From REEB95 sp963810055 (GTDB lineage: Bacteria; Pseudomonadota; Alphaproteobacteria; ATCC43930; CGMCC-115725), in NCBI GenBank assembly GCA_963810055.1, contig CAWEME010000054.1, positions 1 through 8,284 on the forward strand: a stretch of 8,284 bases of DNA. The letters are read 5' to 3'. Positions within the stretch are counted from its first letter, which is position 1. Every line of letters begins with the position of its first letter. Positions 6,249 to 8,284 of the stretch are shown here, in pieces. A program made the position numbers and the translations under genes. The notes below the pieces were generated by a model. The model had not been told where the DNA came from. It made no database searches and was given only the letters and a program-made list of their open reading frames with translations.

Positions 6249-7098
6249 GTCCCGTCCAGGGGCCGGCGGGCGGAGGCGTGGCAGGCGATGCGGGCGGCGG
6301 GCCACCGGCGCGTTCCTGGAGCGCGATCTTCGTCAGGGCAGTCAGGCCGGCCACGCTGCCAAGCTGCATGGTTTCGACCGCCGTGCTCGGAACGATGACG
6401 ATCGAGGCGTTGGCCTTCAGCCCTTCGTACAGCATGTTCATGGCGCGCAGATGGAACGCGACCGGATTGTCGGCGTAAGTCCGCGCCGCCTCGACGAATT
6501 TCTCGGCTACTTGGCGTTCGGAATCGCCGAGGATGACGCGCGCCTGGCGTTCGCGCTCGGCTTGCGCCTGCATCGACATGGCGTTTTCCAGGGCGGCGGG
6601 GATCAACACGTCCTTGACCTCGACCGAAATGACATCGATGCCCCAAGGCTCGGTCCGCGCGTCGATGATCTTCTGCAGCTCGGCGCTGATCTTGTCGCGC
6701 CCTTCCAGCATCTCCGCCAGCACGGTCTTGCCGATGACGTCGCGTAGCGCGGTTTGCGCCGCCCAGTTGATGGCGGTGACGTAATCGGCGACGTCGAGCG
6801 CGGCCTTCTTTGGATCGACAACCTTCCAGAACAGCACGGCATCGACATCCACCGGCACCGTGTCCTTGGTGAGGGTCTTTTCCGCCTTGAACGTGCTGGT
6901 GATGACGCGGATGTCGATCCAAATAAACGATGGCGTCGAAGACCGGAGCGATGAAAGACGGCCCGGCCCCTTGAGGGCATGGAAACGGCCGAGCCGCAGC
7001 ACGATGGCCCGTTCCCACTGATCCGCAACCCTCACCGAATAGGAGACGATGAAAGCCAGAGTGGCGGAACCAACCGCGATTCGAGACGCCTTCGACAT
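6238..7098 (-). CDS. Slipin (stomatin-like, band 7/SPFH) membrane protein with frame disturbance
   Basis: SPFH proteins form large membrane-bound oligomers and organise membrane microdomains or regulate proteases. The 286-residue frame has a hydrophobic N-terminus (7-22), then SVRVADQWERAIVLRLGRF, the band 7 core with AEKTLTKDTVPVDVDAVLFW and ISVEVKDVLIP, a coiled-coil stretch (AQAERERQARVILGDSERQ), the family signature LRAMNMLYEGL and a Pro-rich tail. Residues 47-59, just after GPG, do not fit the family: they read RLSSLRSSTPSFI, while another frame of the same bases reads PSFIAPVFDAIVY, which does fit. So two compensating single-base indels lie near 6958-6963 and 6921-6923. The ATG at 7098 has only a poor ribosome site. 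A strong one precedes an ATG at 7194 in the same frame, which meets TGA after 20 codons, so the N-terminus may also be broken. No nfeD partner gene is present. The gene is downstream of mfd and convergent with the FrnE-like gene. Confidence 0.85.
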   Translation of the reverse strand: MSKASRIAVGSATLAFIVSYSVRVADQWERAIVLRLGRFHALKGPGRLSSLRSSTPSFIWIDIRVITSTFKAEKTLTKDTVPVDVDAVLFWKVVDPKKAALDVADYVTAINWAAQTALRDVIGKTVLAEMLEGRDKISAELQKIIDARTEPWGIDVISVEVKDVLIPAALENAMSMQAQAERERQARVILGDSERQVAEKFVEAARTYADNPVAFHLRAMNMLYEGLKANASIVIVPSTAVETMQLGSVAGLTALTKIALQERAGGPPPASPATPPPAGPWTGQTP

Positions 7099-7191
7099 AG
7101 CCGCCCAGCGCGGAGGCCAAATGACCCGCGATCAAACCAATGCCGAGAATGACGACGAAGAGCAACCGCAGGCAGGGAACTGGGTTTCCTG

Positions 7192-7207
7192 CATCGCGAT
7201 CCTCCTC
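7192..7207 (-). promoter_or_regulatory. Strong Shine-Dalgarno and ATG upstream of slipin
   Basis: On the minus strand GAGGAGG (7207-7201) is followed after six bases by ATG (7194-7192), the best ribosome site in the window. The frame gives 20 residues, MQETQFPACGC and so on to V, then TGA. This is either the original slipin start now separated by a frameshift, or a short leader peptide. The frame one base off from here encodes a clear membrane helix, which favours the first reading. Confidence 0.6.
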
Positions 7208-7255
7208 GTTTGCGCTGGGATTTCCACCGCGCCGGCGGCCATGAAAGCCTAGTCC

Positions 7256-7284
7256 ATCGGCGGGACGCGATCTAGCGCGCCGAT
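7256..7284 (-). terminator. Hairpin after mfd
   Basis: ATCGGCG (7256-7262) and CGCCGAT (7278-7284) form a seven-base perfect stem around a 15-base loop, about 18 bases past the mfd stop. No real T tract follows on the minus strand, so it may be a weak terminator or a processing structure between mfd and slipin. The rest of the gap (7195-7302) holds only the slipin ribosome site. Confidence 0.3.
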
Positions 7285-7302
7285 CGGGACAATCAAGCCC
7301 GG

Positions 7303-8284
7303 TCAAACCTTCGCGGTTTCCGCCCCGGCGATTTCCTGCAACTGCGCCAGCAGGCTCACGATCCCTTTGACGCGGTCGCGCAACACCTTCCAGTCACCTC
7401 GCGGATGACGATCAGCCGTTGATCCGGGCGCAGCCGCGCCGCTGCCCGCCTGGCGGCCGATCCAGGCCACCAGCCCCGCCGGATTGGCGAACTCGTTCTT
7501 GTGGAAGGTGATGGCCGCGCCCTTGGGCCCGGCATCGACCTTTTCCACCCCGGCCAAGCGGCGAGGAATTCTTGATGGCGATGATCTCCAGGAGATTGAG
7601 GCCTCGGCCGGCAGGCTGCCGGAGAAACGGTCGATCAGCTCGGCGGCGAAGCTCTCGATCTCTTGCCGGTCGACCAGGGCGGCGATGCGGCGGTAGAGCC
7701 CCAACCGCACGTTGAGATCGGCCACATAACTCTCGGGGATCAGCACCGGCGTGCCGAGCGCGATCTGCGGCGTCCAATCCGCCTCGGCCTTGCCGCCGCG
7801 CGCCGAACCGATCGCCTCTTCCAGAAGATGCTGGTAGAGCTCGATGCCGACCTCGCGGATATGGCCGGATTGCTCCTCGCCCAAAAGATTCCCCGCGCCG
7901 CGGATGTCGAGATCGTGGCTCGCCAGGGTGAAGCCCGCGCCCAGCTGATCGAGGGTCTGCATCACTTCGAGCCGCTTCTGCGCCGCCTCGGACAGCAATT
8001 TCCCCGGCGGCAGCGTCAGATAGGCATAGGCGCGGATCTTGCCCCGGCCGATGCGGCCCCGGAGCTGATAGAGCTGCGCCAGGCCGAACATGTCGGCGCG
8101 GTGGACGATGAGCGTGTTGGCGGTGGGGATGTCGAGGCCGCTCTCGACGATGTCGGTGCACAGCAGCACATCCGCGCCGCGTTCGTCGAACACCTGCATC
8201 ACCTTTTCCAGCGTCAGCGGCGAAAGCTGGCCATGCGCCACCGCCAGCTTGGCCTCGGGCACCAGCGTCTTGATCTCGCGCTCG
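7303..8284 (-). CDS. mfd: Transcription-repair coupling factor Mfd, C-terminal part, with two frame-shifted patches
   Basis: Mfd is the ATP-driven translocase that removes stalled RNA polymerase at DNA damage and recruits UvrA. About 326 C-terminal residues are present; the rest of the roughly 1,150-residue protein lies past the right edge. Visible parts: the end of the RecG-like translocase domain with motifs V and VI (TDIVESGLDIPTAN, 43-56, and YQLRGRIGRG, 72-81), the following TRG-type region with AYAYLTLPPGKLLSEAAQKRLE and SHDLDIRGAGNLLGEEQSGH, and domain 7 (ESYVADLNVRLGLYRRIA onward). In domain 7, two short stretches depart from the family in this frame but match it in another: about 7568-7599 (NLLEIIAIKN in the other frame) and about 7400-7440 (AARLRPDQRLIVIRE). 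Each is bracketed by indels that restore the frame, so the product stays open to the TGA at 7303. Mfd identity is certain; functional state of domain 7 is not. Confidence 0.95.
   Translation of the reverse strand, partial: EREIKTLVPEAKLAVAHGQLSPLTLEKVMQVFDERGADVLLCTDIVESGLDIPTANTLIVHRADMFGLAQLYQLRGRIGRGKIRAYAYLTLPPGKLLSEAAQKRLEVMQTLDQLGAGFTLASHDLDIRGAGNLLGEEQSGHIREVGIELYQHLLEEAIGSARGGKAEADWTPQIALGTPVLIPESYVADLNVRLGLYRRIAALVDRQEIESFAAELIDRFSGSLPAEASISWRSSPSRIPRRLAGVEKVDAGPKGAAITFHKNEFANPAGLVAWIGRQAGSGAAAPGSTADRHPRGDWKVLRDRVKGIVSLLAQLQEIAGAETAKV

Noticed and set aside
6122..7306. 394-codon minus-strand open frame overlapping slipin
   Set aside because: Only two short stretches (a membrane helix and the slipin SFIAPVFDAIV patch) look like protein; the rest is Arg/His/Gly-rich shadow. 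These stretches are better explained as frameshifted parts of slipin.
6238..8284. Calling slipin or mfd a pseudogene
   Set aside because: Both frames stay open through the disturbed patches and most signature motifs are intact, so a coding gene with a possible sequence error is the safer call.
1..8284. tRNA, rRNA, CRISPR array, insertion sequence, attachment site or riboswitch
   Set aside because: I saw no cloverleaf, spaced direct repeats, transposase motif, terminal inverted repeats or conserved aptamer pattern; gaps between genes are about 100 bases or less.

Overview
The window looks like a GC-rich alphaproteobacterial chromosome segment. The organism call rests on several weak signs taken together: strong G/C bias at third codon positions, single-pass SPOR and slipin proteins of alphaproteobacterial style, paired GANTC sites (the CcrM target) and a CtrA-like box between two divergent genes. 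No rRNA, tRNA, CRISPR array, IS element or phage gene is visible. Most of the content is ordinary metabolism and housekeeping.

Layout, left to right. (1) 2-925, +: membrane-anchored protein with two tandem SPOR-like repeats, cut by the window edge. (2) 971-1609, +: unrecognised HExxH protein whose motif surroundings resemble EpmC-type hydroxylases. (3) 1606-1830, -: small basic protein of unknown function, convergent with (2) with overlapping stop codons. (4) 1831-1934: divergent control region with palindromes, two GANTC sites and a CtrA-like box. (5) 1935-2861, +: beta-hydroxyacid dehydrogenase (3-hydroxyisobutyrate / tartronate-semialdehyde reductase family). (6) 2858-3796, -: D-2-hydroxyacid dehydrogenase (glyoxylate/hydroxypyruvate reductase type), sharing a CTAG stop with (5). 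(7) 3884-5518, -: AMP-forming acyl-CoA synthetase. (8) 5519-5580: compact divergent promoter region. (9) 5581-6225, +: FrnE-like DsbA-family thiol oxidoreductase, apparently on a leaderless mRNA. (10) 6238-7098, -: slipin/band 7 membrane protein. (11) 7303 to the right edge, -: C-terminal part of the transcription-repair coupling factor Mfd.

How the genes relate. The two dehydrogenases could both make or use D-glycerate if their substrates are tartronate semialdehyde and hydroxypyruvate, but substrate specificity cannot be read from the sequence. The acyl-CoA synthetase may be cotranscribed with the hydroxyacid dehydrogenase. Mfd and slipin are co-directional, about 100 bases apart.

The most unusual signal is in the last 2 kb. 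Slipin and mfd each stay open along one frame, but short internal stretches encode the conserved family sequence only in another frame. Three stretches are bounded by mutually compensating indels, and a fourth candidate lies at the slipin N-terminus. The other genes show no clear case. This could be real compensated frameshifting or an artefact of error-prone sequencing followed by frame-aware correction. I found no convincing new multi-gene system.
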